Shown here piece by piece: positions 27,449-37,502 of a stretch of DNA of 64,000 nt. The notes beneath the pieces were generated by a model. The model worked only from the letters and a program-made list of their open reading frames with translations. It made no database searches and was not told the origin of the DNA. Position 1 is the stretch's first letter, and every line of letters starts with the position of its first letter. Source of the DNA: UBA5109 sp965661005 (lineage in GTDB: Bacteria > Pseudomonadota > Gammaproteobacteria > Pseudomonadales > Pseudohongiellaceae); NCBI GenBank assembly GCA_965661005.1, contig CBFICB010000003.1:1-64000 (forward strand), in the 5' to 3' direction. The translations under genes and the position numbers were made by a program.

Positions 27449-27557
27449 CCCTAACTTTTAAGAAAACAGTATTAAGTAAAGATCAGCAATGTAAGCAAGT
27501 AAATAGAAGCAAATAGAATAATGCTTCTTAGTGAAGCCACAATAGCGAGACTAATTA

Positions 27558-28211
27558 ATGAGTGACTCAAACGCAGAAAGAGACAGTAGCCTAATAGAAA
27601 CATCGACCCTGGTACCGATGGTCGTTGAACAGACTGCTAGAGGTGAGCGTTCATACGATATCTACTCAAGGCTTCTCAAGGAAAGAGTTATTTTTATGGT
27701 TGGTCCGGTGGAAGACCATATGGCCAACCTCATTGTTGCACAGCTTTTGTTTCTTGAATCAGAAAACCCGGATAAAGATATTCACTTTTATATAAACTCT
27801 CCTGGCGGGTCAGTCACAGCAGGGATGTCAATTTATGACACCATGCAATTCATAAAGCCAGATGTTAGCACTATGTGTGTTGGCCAGGCTGCAAGTATGG
27901 GGGCTTTTCTACTGGCAGGCGGAACTAAGGGCAAACGCTATGCATTGCCAAACTCCAGAGTCATGATTCATCAGCCAAGTGGTGGTTATCAGGGACAAGC
28001 ATCAGATATACATATTCATGCTCAGGAAATATTAAAAATCCGTGAAAAACTCAATAAACTCATGGCAGAACATACCGGTCAAAGTATTGAGAAGATTAGT
28101 CTGGACACAGAAAGAGATAATTTCATGGATGCTGAGGATGCACTCAGCTATGGTCTCATTGACGAAGTCCTCTCAAAAAGAGCTATTTCGACAGAGATCA
28201 AGGAAGATTAA
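27558..28211 (+). CDS. clpP: ATP-dependent Clp protease proteolytic subunit
   Basis: ClpP forms the 14-subunit serine-protease chamber fed by ClpX. The catalytic triad is intact: Ser113 (GQAASMGA), His138 (MIHQPSGG) and Asp187 (DTERDNFM), each shifted by 16 from the E. coli numbering because of a longer N-terminus, which is probably trimmed by propeptide cleavage. 217 residues. clpX follows after 104 bases. Confidence 0.97.
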   Translation: MSDSNAERDSSLIETSTLVPMVVEQTARGERSYDIYSRLLKERVIFMVGPVEDHMANLIVAQLLFLESENPDKDIHFYINSPGGSVTAGMSIYDTMQFIKPDVSTMCVGQAASMGAFLLAGGTKGKRYALPNSRVMIHQPSGGYQGQASDIHIHAQEILKIREKLNKLMAEHTGQSIEKISLDTERDNFMDAEDALSYGLIDEVLSKRAISTEIKED

Positions 28212-28315
28212 AAATATCTCTACAGGGCTTGTAATATCTATCAAATACCTTCATCTTATCGTGAGGGGTTGTATCCCTGATATGCTCTTCATTCGATTAT
28301 TAACGGAGCCTTCAG

Positions 28316-29605
28316 ATGTCAGATAAAAACAGCAAAGATGATTCAGGTAAATTACTTTACTGTTCTTTTTGTGGAAAAAGTCAGCATGAGGTAAGAAAGC
28401 TCATCGCCGGCCCTTCAGTTTTTGTATGTGATGAATGTGTTGATCTTTGTAACGACATCATTCGTGAAGAGATACAAGAAAAGACTGATGATTCAGAACA
28501 GCGTCATTTGCCGAGCCCTGAAGAAATCCGAAACACTCTAGACGAATATGTCATTGGCCAGGATAAAGCTAAAAAGACTTTAGCTGTTGCTGTCTACAAT
28601 CATTATAAGCGTCTGAATTTTCAGGCAGAAGAAGATGGCGTAGAACTGAGCAAGAGTAATATTCTGATTATTGGTCCTACTGGAACCGGTAAAACATTAC
28701 TGGCAGAAACTCTGGCACGTCTACTCGATGTTCCTTTCACTATCGCCGATGCAACCACTTTGACTGAAGCGGGTTATGTGGGTGAAGACGTTGAAAATAT
28801 CATCCAGAAACTATTGCAGAAATGTGATTACGACGTCGACAAAGCTCAAATAGGCATCGTCTATATAGATGAGATCGATAAAATTGCCCGTAAGTCTGAC
28901 AATCCCTCAATTACTCGAGACGTGTCGGGAGAAGGTGTACAGCAAGCCTTACTAAAATTAATTGAAGGAACTGTCGCTTCTGTTCCACCACAAGGTGGGC
29001 GCAAGCATCCTCAACAAGAGTTTCTGCAGGTAGACACATCTAACATCCTGTTTATTTGTGGTGGTGCATTTGCAGGATTGGATAAAATTATTAGAGATCG
29101 TTCAGATAAAAGCGGTATTGGTTTCTCTGCACAAATGCGCAGTGTAGAACAGCAAACCAATGTGGGTGAAGCCTTGCAGGATGTCGAGCCAGAAGATCTC
29201 GTGAAATATGGCCTTATTCCAGAGTTTGTTGGCCGTCTTCCTATGATAGCGACGCTTAATGAGCTTGATGAGCACGCTTTAATTAAGATATTGACCGAAC
29301 CCAAAAATTCTTTAACCAAACAGTATTCGAAGCTGTTTGAAATGGAAGGTGTTGAAATCCAGTTTCGCACTGACGCTTTAAAAGCTATTTCTCGCAAAGC
29401 ACAGGAACGAAAAACTGGTGCTCGTGGTTTACGATCAATTATGGAAGCAGTGCTTTTGGATACTATGTATAACATTCCATCACAAAGTGATGTGACTAAA
29501 GTGGTAATAGATGAAGCCGTTATAAATGGTGAGTCTGATCCACTCTTGATGTATGAGTCGATTGATGAAGATATAACGAACAAAACTGCCAGCAAAGACA
29601 CATAA
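28316..29605 (+). CDS. clpX: ATP-dependent Clp protease ATP-binding subunit ClpX
   Basis: The AAA+ unfoldase that delivers tagged substrates to ClpP. The N-terminal zinc-binding domain has Cys16, Cys19, Cys38 and Cys41; the Walker A motif GPTGTGKT starts near residue 120; Walker B is VYIDEIDK; the pore loop region GYVGEDVE and the IGF-type ClpP-docking loop (SGIGFSAQ) are visible. 429 residues, the usual size. CGGAG lies 7 bases before the ATG. Confidence 0.97.
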   Translation: MSDKNSKDDSGKLLYCSFCGKSQHEVRKLIAGPSVFVCDECVDLCNDIIREEIQEKTDDSEQRHLPSPEEIRNTLDEYVIGQDKAKKTLAVAVYNHYKRLNFQAEEDGVELSKSNILIIGPTGTGKTLLAETLARLLDVPFTIADATTLTEAGYVGEDVENIIQKLLQKCDYDVDKAQIGIVYIDEIDKIARKSDNPSITRDVSGEGVQQALLKLIEGTVASVPPQGGRKHPQQEFLQVDTSNILFICGGAFAGLDKIIRDRSDKSGIGFSAQMRSVEQQTNVGEALQDVEPEDLVKYGLIPEFVGRLPMIATLNELDEHALIKILTEPKNSLTKQYSKLFEMEGVEIQFRTDALKAISRKAQERKTGARGLRSIMEAVLLDTMYNIPSQSDVTKVVIDEAVINGESDPLLMYESIDEDITNKTASKDT

Positions 29606-29738
29606 TATTGCATATAAAAGCTTGCAGTTATCTGCTGAAAGCATCTAAAAGGCTGCAATGTTCGTATTAATATCGTTAATACACAAATCATGCTTTTTGA
29701 ATTAACACTTAGTACTGAGTTCAGATAAAGAAGGAAAT

Positions 29739-32207
29739 ATGGACACCGAGAAACAACCAGTTATCAATAACCAATTGCCATTTCTTCCCCTGCGTGGCGT
29801 TGTTGTATACCCACAAATAGTACATCCCCTGTTCGTCGCTCGAGATAAGTCTATTGCGGCTTTAAAAGCAGCTATGGATACTGGTAAGCGAGTTGTTTTG
29901 GCGGCTCAAAAGAAACATGCTGAAGACGACCCAGGCAAGCAAGACATTTTCACCATTGGGACGCTAGCTTCAGTTTTGCAGCTAATGCATGTGAACGACG
30001 GCACCGTTAAAGTATTGGTAGAAGGTGTTGAAAGAGTAAAGATCAAGCAATTGCATTTTAATGAAGATTTTTATACTGCTGAAGTCAGCTCCATGAGCGG
30101 CAGTGTGATGGAAGAAAAGGATACGGATATTCTAGTGCGATCCTTGCTTTCACAGTTCGATCAATATGTGCAATTAAGTAAAAAAATATCTCCTGAAGTG
30201 ATGACTTCAATTACGAGTATCGATGATCCTAGTCGCCTCGTAGATACCATTGCTACTCATATGTCTTTGCAATTGGAAGAAAAGCAAAACATTCTTGAAC
30301 TTGCCAAGATGAAGCCTCGAATTGAACATCTTATGGCTCTAATTGAAGCTGAAATTGATGTTTTCCAGGTAGAAAAACGCATTCGTGGACGCGTTAAGAA
30401 GCAAATGGAAAAAAGCCAGCGCGAGTATTATCTCAACGAACAAATGAAGGCTATTCAGAAAGAAATGGGCGAGTTAGATGATGTCCCGAATGAGGCTGAA
30501 GAGCTGGCAAAGAAAATTGAAGAAGCTGGCATGTCAAAAGAAGCTAAGGACAAGGCCAGTGCTGAGTTAAATAAGCTTAAAATGATGTCTCCGATGTCAT
30601 CTGAAGCCTCTGTTGTTAGAACCTACCTTGATTGGATGATCAATATCCCATGGAAAAAGAAAAGTAAAATTCGTGCGGATCTCAACAAAGCAGAAGAAAT
30701 TTTAGAAGCCGACCATTATGGTTTAAAAGAAGTTAAAGAACGTATTCTTGAGTATCTTGCTGTGCAGCAACGAGTTAAGAAGCTCAAAGGACCGATTCTT
30801 TGTCTGGTAGGTCCACCTGGTGTCGGTAAAACTTCTCTTGGTGAGTCTATTGCCAGGGCGACAGGGAGAAAGTTCCTGAGGATGGCTTTGGGTGGCGTAA
30901 GAGATGAAGCGGAAATCCGAGGACATCGCCGAACCTACATTGGTTCACTGCCTGGTAAAGTGCTCCAAAAACTTGCCAAGGTGGGAGTTAAAAACCCGCT
31001 GGTGCTTCTGGATGAGGTAGACAAAATGGGTATGGATCATCGTGGCGATCCTGCTTCTGCATTGCTGGAAGTGTTAGATCCAGAGCAAAATCATAGCTTC
31101 AACGATCATTATCTGGAAGTGGATTATGACTTGAGTGATGTGATGTTTATTTGCACCTCTAACTCAATGAATATTCCTGGTCCTTTACTTGACCGTATGG
31201 AAATAATTCGACTGCCGGGCTATACAGAAGAAGAGAAACTCAATATAGCTAGTCGATATCTCGTTCCAAAACAACGAACTAACAACGGTTTAGAAGAAGA
31301 AGAAATTGATTTCCCTGACCAGGCGCTGCTTGATCTTATTAGACACTATACACGTGAAGCTGGTGTTAGGGGACTGGAAAGAGAGATAGCCAAAATTTGC
31401 CGAAAAGTTGTTAAAGAAAAAGCAATAACAAAAGATGAGACGGGCAAGAAAACACCTAAATCAAAGAAAGCAACAATCTCCAGCATCGATTCAGCAGCTC
31501 TTGAGCATTATGCCGGTGTACAAAAATTCGACTTTGGTAAAGCCGACAAAGAAGATGTGATCGGTCAAGTCAATGGTCTTGCCTGGACTCAAGTGGGTGG
31601 AGAGTTATTAACGATTGAAGCTGTTGCTACATCAGGTAAAGGCAAAGTGACTATGACAGGCTCTTTAGGCGATGTCATGCAGGAGTCCATACAGGCCGCT
31701 CTTACGGTAGTTAGAAGTCGTGCGAATGCACTGGGTATAGAAGATAACTTTCATGAAATTAAAGACTTACACGTTCATGTTCCTGAAGGCGCAACCCCTA
31801 AAGATGGGCCTAGTGCTGGTATAGGCATGTGTACAGCTATTGTCTCTGTACTAACAGGCGTGCCTGTTCGCAAAGATGTAGCAATGACTGGAGAAATTAC
31901 TTTACGTGGTCAGGTCCTTCCGATTGGAGGGCTAAAAGAAAAACTTTTAGCGGCTCATCGTGGTGATATAAAAACGATTATTATCCCTAAAGAAAATGAA
32001 AGGGATTTGAAAGAAATTCCAGATAACATTAAAGCAGACTTAAGCATAAAACCGGTTAAATGGATTGATGAAGTTTTAGAAATAGCATTACAATATTTGC
32101 CAGAGCCGATTACTGAAAATAAAACTGAGGCCATAGAAAAAGCTTCAACAGAGACAAAAGAGAACGAAATCAAGAATGTAAGTAAAAAAGAGATAAATAC
32201 TCATTAA
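29739..32207 (+). CDS. lon: ATP-dependent protease Lon
   Basis: Lon degrades misfolded and regulatory proteins. The 822-residue protein has an N-terminal LON domain (FLPLRGVVVYPQ), coiled coils, an AAA+ module with GPPGVGKTS at 358-366 and LLDEVDKMG, and a C-terminal protease domain with catalytic Ser692 in KDGPSAGIGM and its partner Lys in the GLKEKLLAA region. A Lys-rich segment near 570 and a charged 30-residue C-terminal tail are lineage-specific. GAAGG lies close before the ATG. I do not see a clear sigma-32 promoter in the 133-base gap after clpX. Confidence 0.97.
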   Translation: MDTEKQPVINNQLPFLPLRGVVVYPQIVHPLFVARDKSIAALKAAMDTGKRVVLAAQKKHAEDDPGKQDIFTIGTLASVLQLMHVNDGTVKVLVEGVERVKIKQLHFNEDFYTAEVSSMSGSVMEEKDTDILVRSLLSQFDQYVQLSKKISPEVMTSITSIDDPSRLVDTIATHMSLQLEEKQNILELAKMKPRIEHLMALIEAEIDVFQVEKRIRGRVKKQMEKSQREYYLNEQMKAIQKEMGELDDVPNEAEELAKKIEEAGMSKEAKDKASAELNKLKMMSPMSSEASVVRTYLDWMINIPWKKKSKIRADLNKAEEILEADHYGLKEVKERILEYLAVQQRVKKLKGPILCLVGPPGVGKTSLGESIARATGRKFLRMALGGVRDEAEIRGHRRTYIGSLPGKVLQKLAKVGVKNPLVLLDEVDKMGMDHRGDPASALLEVLDPEQNHSFNDHYLEVDYDLSDVMFICTSNSMNIPGPLLDRMEIIRLPGYTEEEKLNIASRYLVPKQRTNNGLEEEEIDFPDQALLDLIRHYTREAGVRGLEREIAKICRKVVKEKAITKDETGKKTPKSKKATISSIDSAALEHYAGVQKFDFGKADKEDVIGQVNGLAWTQVGGELLTIEAVATSGKGKVTMTGSLGDVMQESIQAALTVVRSRANALGIEDNFHEIKDLHVHVPEGATPKDGPSAGIGMCTAIVSVLTGVPVRKDVAMTGEITLRGQVLPIGGLKEKLLAAHRGDIKTIIIPKENERDLKEIPDNIKADLSIKPVKWIDEVLEIALQYLPEPITENKTEAIEKASTETKENEIKNVSKKEINTH

Positions 32208-32221
32208 TTACAGTGTATTTC

Positions 32222-32251
32222 TTGACATTAACTTTCTACAGTTGGTATAAA
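32222..32251 (+). promoter_or_regulatory. Strong sigma-70-type promoter upstream of hupB
   Basis: A consensus -35 TTGACA at 32222-32227 and TATAAA at 32246-32251 with an 18-base spacer. Transcription would begin near 32258, leaving an AT-rich leader of about 200 bases before the hupB start. Confidence 0.7.
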
Positions 32252-32455
32252 GTCTTTATGCTAGGAAGCAGCAAAGATTCTGAGATAAAAGTTCTTTTAA
32301 AGTAAGTTTCTTTAGCTGTTTGATAGTCGATGAAATGTAATTTACAACAATAATAAATTCGTAATTTAAAGTTGCAGTTTTTTTATTTGTATTTGTAAGT
32401 TTGTAAGAAAGATTTCCTATTAACTTTAATTTAAAACTAAGAGAAGGGTGATAAT

Positions 32456-32731
32456 GTGAATAAATCAGAACTAATAGATGCAGTAGCCGAGAGTGCCGAT
32501 TTACCAAAAGCCGCAGCAGCGCGTGCAATTGATGCAATGACAGAATCAATCACAGGAGCTTTGAAAGCGGGTGATTCTGTTGCTTTAGTAGGTTTTGGCT
32601 CATTTAATGTAAAAGATCGTGCCGCTCGAACTGGGCGTAACCCACAGACTGGTGCTCCAATTCAAATTGCTGCAGCAAGAGTCCCTTCTTTTAAAGCTGG
32701 AAAAGCATTAAAAGATTCTGTGAATTCTTAA
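32456..32731 (+). CDS. hupB: DNA-binding protein HU-beta
   Basis: A 91-residue HU nucleoid protein. MNKSELIDAVAE opens the helical dimerisation part; GFGSFNVKDRAARTGRNPQTG is the conserved DNA-binding arm, ending in FKAGKALKDSV. The start is GTG at 32456, with AAGGG 7 bases upstream; the ATG three bases earlier is followed directly by a stop. It has its own promoter and a hairpin downstream, so it is probably transcribed independently of lon. Confidence 0.97.
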   Translation: MNKSELIDAVAESADLPKAAAARAIDAMTESITGALKAGDSVALVGFGSFNVKDRAARTGRNPQTGAPIQIAAARVPSFKAGKALKDSVNS

Positions 32732-32792
32732 TAAAACAGCTATATGGCTATATAGAAGATTGAATAATCTATAGCGTTAACATAGCACGAAT

Positions 32793-32823
32793 AAAGGGGC
32801 GCATCTTTGATGCGCCTCTTTAC
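32793..32823 (+). terminator. Hairpin terminator downstream of hupB
   Basis: GGCGCATC at 32798-32805 pairs with GATGCGCC at 32809-32816 around a TTT loop; G-U, G-C and A-U pairs extend the stem outwards on both sides. The 3' flank is CTCTTTAC, a short U-tract, so termination may be moderate. Confidence 0.65.
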
Positions 32824-32930
32824 GTTATAAATACGTCACAAACACCTTAAAAATATCGTTTTATGAACATCAGAATTGATATTCCAGAAAAAATAAGATT
32901 AATCATTTAGCCCAAGAGATAAGATTACTC

Positions 32931-34805
32931 ATGCTACAGACTATACGAAATAATTCTCAAGGTTTTCTAGCAAAAATATTTGTTGGTTTTATTGTCTTTA
33001 TTTTTGCAATCTTTGGCTTGGATAGCCTCGTTACATATGTCAATACGGGATCATCAGTATCCGTTAACGGTGTTGATATTGATGAGGTTGCAATCGAAAG
33101 TGAAGCTCAGCGAATCACTCAGGATTTATTATCTTCTCTTGGCGCACAAATTGATATCTCGTCAATTGATACTACGCAGTTTAGAGAGCAGGCTATTAAT
33201 AATCTAGTTGAACGAGAGCTCTTAATTCAAACGGCACTAGAAAATGGCATGACTGTTTCATCCGCCGCTCTGGACCGAGATATAGCCAGCACACCAGATT
33301 TTCAAGTTGACGGAGTTTTTAACAATGAAAGAGCAAGAGTTTTACTGGCCAGTTTTGGTTTGACCCCTGCTTCATATAGAGCATCGCTGCAGCAGCAAGG
33401 TTTACTTAACCAGATGCTTACGGCTTATTCTACTTCCAGCTTTGCTACTCCCAGAGAATTAGAAATCCTGGCTCGAATTAATGAAGAAAAGCGAAATTTT
33501 CGTTATGTCAATATTAGTGCAGCCAATCTTGCGCAGACCGAAGAAGCCAGTGAAGATGAGATTTCACAGTATTACGATGCAAACTCTGCACTATTTATGC
33601 AAGAGGAACGTGTTTCCATAGAGTATCTTGAATTGAACAAGAATGATTTATTAGCTGAAATTGACGTCACTGCTGAGCAAATTCAAGCGCAATACGACAT
33701 TGAAATAAGTTCATTGCAAGCCCAAACCGAAAGACGAGCTTCACATATTCTTTTTCAGGCGGCTGCCAATGAAATAGAAGCAGCAACTGAACAGGCTTTA
33801 GCAATAAAAGCGCGCTTAGATTCTGGAGAGAGTTTTGAGGATCTGGCCGCAGAATTTTCGAACGATACTGGATCTGCATCCTTTGGTGGTGATGTTGGCT
33901 ATACTACTGGAGAGACTTTTGCTGAAGAATTTGAATCAGCCTTAAGCAGGCTTGAGCTGAATGAAGTGTCAGAACCTGTACGAACTCAATTTGGTGTTCA
34001 TTTAATTAAACTGACTGAACTAAATGAGGATGAAGCACCGAGTCTTGAAGAAAGCCGAGATAGAATTGTAAGAGAGCTGCAGGATCAGACTGCTGATGAG
34101 CTCTATATTTCTCGTGCTGAAGAGCTTAATAATTTAAGTTTTGAATCTGTAGATCTGCAGGAACCATCTGATATATTAAGCTTGGATATCCAAACTACAG
34201 AATTATTTGATAGTGCTGGAGGCGTTGGCATTGCAGCTGAAAGCGCAGTAATTGATGCTGCATTTAGCTCTGATGTTAGAGCAGGGCTTAACAGTGAATT
34301 AATTGCTCTTGATGAGTCGCGTAGCGTGGTCATCAGGTTGCTCGAATATCGGGAGCCAGAATTAAAAACCCTGGCAGAAGTTAGAGGTGAAATAGAAAGC
34401 ACTATTAGAATGCAGAAAGCTGAAGAAGAAGCTGCCTCACTGGGTGAAACGCTTCTTAATAATTTGAATAATGATCAAAATATAGATGCCCTGTTGGCGG
34501 TTCAGGGCTTAGAATGGGATGGAGGGCAAAATTTGAGCCGAACCAGTCCAGGCCTGAATCCGGAACTTATGCAAATTATATTTTCACTTTCCAAACCCGA
34601 TGAACAGTCTATATTTCAAGGGCAGCAGTTATCTTCTGGCGACTATGTTATCGTGGAGCTACAGGAAGTAATTCCAGGTTCTTTGGAAGAAATGTCTGAA
34701 GAAAATCAACTGGCTTTACAAAACTATCTCATGCAGACGACGGCAACATCTGACTTTAGCGCTTATATGAGTGGTGTTCAGCTTGATGCTGATATAGAGC
34801 GGTAG
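32931..34805 (+). CDS. ppiD: Peptidyl-prolyl isomerase PpiD, SurA/parvulin type
   Basis: A periplasmic folding factor anchored in the inner membrane near the SecYEG exit. A single N-terminal TM (about residues 13-31, AKIFVGFIVFIFAIFGLDSL) is followed by a SurA-N-like helical region, a parvulin PpiC domain (about 265-365: RRASHILFQA, GGDVGYTTGETF, FGVHLIKLTE) and a C-terminal helical part. At 624 residues it matches PpiD, and its place after hupB is the classical one. Whether the parvulin domain is active cannot be judged from sequence alone. Confidence 0.95.
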   Translation: MLQTIRNNSQGFLAKIFVGFIVFIFAIFGLDSLVTYVNTGSSVSVNGVDIDEVAIESEAQRITQDLLSSLGAQIDISSIDTTQFREQAINNLVERELLIQTALENGMTVSSAALDRDIASTPDFQVDGVFNNERARVLLASFGLTPASYRASLQQQGLLNQMLTAYSTSSFATPRELEILARINEEKRNFRYVNISAANLAQTEEASEDEISQYYDANSALFMQEERVSIEYLELNKNDLLAEIDVTAEQIQAQYDIEISSLQAQTERRASHILFQAAANEIEAATEQALAIKARLDSGESFEDLAAEFSNDTGSASFGGDVGYTTGETFAEEFESALSRLELNEVSEPVRTQFGVHLIKLTELNEDEAPSLEESRDRIVRELQDQTADELYISRAEELNNLSFESVDLQEPSDILSLDIQTTELFDSAGGVGIAAESAVIDAAFSSDVRAGLNSELIALDESRSVVIRLLEYREPELKTLAEVRGEIESTIRMQKAEEEAASLGETLLNNLNNDQNIDALLAVQGLEWDGGQNLSRTSPGLNPELMQIIFSLSKPDEQSIFQGQQLSSGDYVIVELQEVIPGSLEEMSEENQLALQNYLMQTTATSDFSAYMSGVQLDADIER

Positions 34806-34836
34806 TTCTTGTATTTTGAAGCTTCTGCAAAATTCG

Positions 34837-34842
34837 TATAAT
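34837..34842 (+). promoter_or_regulatory. -10 TATAAT upstream of the oligopeptide transporter genes
   Basis: A perfect TATAAT 80 bases before the oppA-like start. A -35 is weak (TTTTGA or TTGAAG around 34814-34821, with 17- or 15-base spacing). Confidence 0.45.
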
Positions 34843-34922
34843 TTATTTGAATCTATGCTGAATCCCTGAGATATTCGTGCTTGTCGTTTACAAACAATAA
34901 GGTTTAGGAGCGGAACTAGCTA

Positions 34923-36551
34923 ATGAAATTAACTCGTGATAATTGCTTTATTTTACTATTTTGTCTTTTACTCAGCGCTTGCGGAGGAGATTCAAGTTTA
35001 AGTCGAGTTGAGCAAGGAACAATAGACGGAGTTTTGCATTTTGGCAATGGTACTGAACCTCAAACAATTGATCCCCATATTGCCACTGGCGTACCAGAAC
35101 ATCATGTTATTACAGCTCTTTTCGAAGGCCTGTTGACTAAAAATCCATATACGCTTGAACCTGAGCCGGGCGTTGCTGAAAGCTGGGATATTAGCGACGA
35201 CGGATTAACCTATACTTTTTATATAAGACCTGACGCTCTTTGGAGTAATGGTGATTCGGTCACTGCGGAAGATTTCCGCTGGTCCTGGGAGAGAATCCTC
35301 ACGCCGGCGCTAGCGTCTGAATATTCCTACATGCTCTATCCTGTTGCCAATGCAGAGGACTATAACACTGGTAGAATTTCTGATTTTAGCCAGGTGGGAG
35401 TAAAAGTCATTGACCCTCTGACACTGGAGGTACAATTAAGAGCACCCACTCCGTACTTTCTTCAACTGATGGATCACTACAGTACTTACCCTGTACATCG
35501 AGCAACTGTCGAAGCTTTTGGAAGTTATACAGACCAACTGTCACAGTGGTCTAGAGAAGGAAATATTGTTTCCAATGGGCCATTTCAGTTGGACGAATGG
35601 AGAATCAATTCCCAAATAAGAGTTGAGAAAAGTAATAATTATTGGGATATGAATACGGTCAAGTTAAATGCTATCGTTTTTTATCCCACCGATAATTTAA
35701 TCACTGAGGAGCGCATGTTTCGTGATGGCTTAATACACCGGACTGAAGATGTGCCGCTGGATAAAGTGCCGGTATATCTGAATGAAGATCCAGATACCAT
35801 CGTTATTGCTCCCTATTTAAGTAGCTACTTTTACATGGTGAATACCACCAAAGCTCCGCTTGATGATGTGAGAGTTCGCAGAGCTTTATCAATGTCGATA
35901 GATCGAGATCTATTGAATGAAACGGTATTAGAAAACATTATGTCCCCGGCTTATTTTCTGACGCCTCCGGGAACTGTGGGTTATGAACCTCCGGTAATCT
36001 TTGGTTACGACCCTGAACAAGCCAAAGCTCTCTTGGCTGAGGCTGGCTACCCTAACGGGCAAGGCTTTCCATTCTTTGAAATTCTTTATAACACACAGGA
36101 AAACCATCGCAGAATAGCTGTTGCCATTCAGGAGATGTGGAGAGAGACCTTGAATATTGATGTGGGCATTGTTAACCAGGAATGGCAGGTCTATTTGGGG
36201 AGCGTCGGGAATATGAACTATGACGTTGCCAGAAGAGGCTGGGTAGGCGATTATGTGGATCCTAATACCTACCTCGACATGTACATTACTGATGGCGGTA
36301 ATAACAACACTGGTTTTTCAAATGCCCGTTATGATGAAATTATGCTGGATCTGGCGCCTATTGAACTTGAGAAAGAAGATCGTTTTGAGCTTTACACTGA
36401 AGCTGAGACTATTCTGATGGAAAACATGCCAATTATTCCAATATATATTTACCAGACTAAAAATTTAAAAAAACCTGATTTGAAGGGTGCTCCTTCAAAT
36501 ATTATGGATCACTATAACTGGAAGTACGTCTATCTGGAATCTGATCAATAA
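34923..36551 (+). CDS. oppA: Oligopeptide ABC transporter substrate-binding lipoprotein
   Basis: A 542-residue family 5 extracellular solute-binding protein (OppA/MppA type). The signal sequence ends in the lipobox LLSAC with Cys20, so the protein is lipid-anchored to the inner membrane facing the periplasm. Family sequence follows: GTEPQTIDPHIATG, GLLTKNPYTLEPEPGVAESWDIS and LTYTFYIRP. The ligand is probably an oligopeptide, possibly cell-wall peptide. AGGAG lies about 12 bases upstream. It heads a four-gene same-strand unit. Confidence 0.92.
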   Translation: MKLTRDNCFILLFCLLLSACGGDSSLSRVEQGTIDGVLHFGNGTEPQTIDPHIATGVPEHHVITALFEGLLTKNPYTLEPEPGVAESWDISDDGLTYTFYIRPDALWSNGDSVTAEDFRWSWERILTPALASEYSYMLYPVANAEDYNTGRISDFSQVGVKVIDPLTLEVQLRAPTPYFLQLMDHYSTYPVHRATVEAFGSYTDQLSQWSREGNIVSNGPFQLDEWRINSQIRVEKSNNYWDMNTVKLNAIVFYPTDNLITEERMFRDGLIHRTEDVPLDKVPVYLNEDPDTIVIAPYLSSYFYMVNTTKAPLDDVRVRRALSMSIDRDLLNETVLENIMSPAYFLTPPGTVGYEPPVIFGYDPEQAKALLAEAGYPNGQGFPFFEILYNTQENHRRIAVAIQEMWRETLNIDVGIVNQEWQVYLGSVGNMNYDVARRGWVGDYVDPNTYLDMYITDGGNNNTGFSNARYDEIMLDLAPIELEKEDRFELYTEAETILMENMPIIPIYIYQTKNLKKPDLKGAPSNIMDHYNWKYVYLESDQ

Positions 36552-36572
36552 GCAAATGCGGACGTAAATTTC

Positions 36573-37502
36573 ATGTGGCGATTTATCGGATTCCGGACTC
36601 TTCAGGCTATACCTGTCATATTTGCAGTTATCACTATTACTTTTTTTCTGGTACGCGCGGCTCCAGGCGGCCCTTTTTCAAGTGAAAAAGCAGTTTCTGA
36701 ACAAGTAAAAGCGGCGCTTGAGGCGCAATTCCAACTGGATTTACCCCCTCATGAACAATATCTCGCTTATCTAGGGGATTTGATTAAGGGAGATTTTGGT
36801 CCTTCATTTAACTTCCCTGGCCGCAGCGTTAATGAATTAATATTTCAGGGACTGCCTGTTACGGCTGAGCTGGGCTTATATGCTCTGTTAATTGCTGTCC
36901 TAATCGGGACTTTTTCTGGTGTTATTGCCTCATTAAAGCCGAATACCCTTCAGGATTATGTTCCCATGGGCTTTGCCATGATCGGTATTTGTATGCCCTC
37001 ATTCTTGCTGGGCCCCTTATTAGTATTGGTTTTTTCCATATGGTTAGGCTGGTTACCTGTTTCCGGCTGGGGAAGCATTCCAGGAGATAAAATATTACCC
37101 AGCATCACTCTTGGTGCAATGTACGCAGCATATATAGCAAGACTAAGCCGTGCCGGGATGCTGGAAGTGCTATTACAAGATTATTTAAGAACGGCAAGGG
37201 CAAAAGGTCTGCCCGAATATAAAGTCATCATCAAGCATGCGCTTCGCGGAGGTTTAATCCCTGTGGTAGCTTATTTAGGACCAGCTTTTGCTGGCTTGTT
37301 GAGTGGATCTTTTGTTGTTGAAACTGTATTTCAGGTGCCGGGCTTAGGTCGCTTTTATATACAGGCAGCCTTCAACCGTGACTATACAATGATTCTGGGT
37401 ACGACTGTATTTCTGGCGACCTTAATCGTGTTATTTAACTTACTGTCTGATGTTTTAGCCGCGTGGCTAAACCCCAGACTGCGCTATCAATTTAGAAAAT
37501 AA
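36573..37502 (+). CDS. oppB: Oligopeptide ABC transporter permease OppB
   Basis: A 309-residue inner-membrane permease of the DppB/OppB family, with about six TMs. Visible features are an N-terminal FFLVRAAPGGPF after TM1 and the ATPase-contact EAA loop (RTARAKGLPEYKVIIKHALRGGLIP). Its stop TAA overlaps the oppC ATG by one base (TAATG), implying coupled translation. Confidence 0.93.
   Translation: MWRFIGFRTLQAIPVIFAVITITFFLVRAAPGGPFSSEKAVSEQVKAALEAQFQLDLPPHEQYLAYLGDLIKGDFGPSFNFPGRSVNELIFQGLPVTAELGLYALLIAVLIGTFSGVIASLKPNTLQDYVPMGFAMIGICMPSFLLGPLLVLVFSIWLGWLPVSGWGSIPGDKILPSITLGAMYAAYIARLSRAGMLEVLLQDYLRTARAKGLPEYKVIIKHALRGGLIPVVAYLGPAFAGLLSGSFVVETVFQVPGLGRFYIQAAFNRDYTMILGTTVFLATLIVLFNLLSDVLAAWLNPRLRYQFRK

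Noticed and set aside
29011..29691. A 226-codon minus-strand open frame
   Set aside because: It is antisense to clpX; the long Ser/Ile-rich translation is typical of the reverse complement of a conserved gene.
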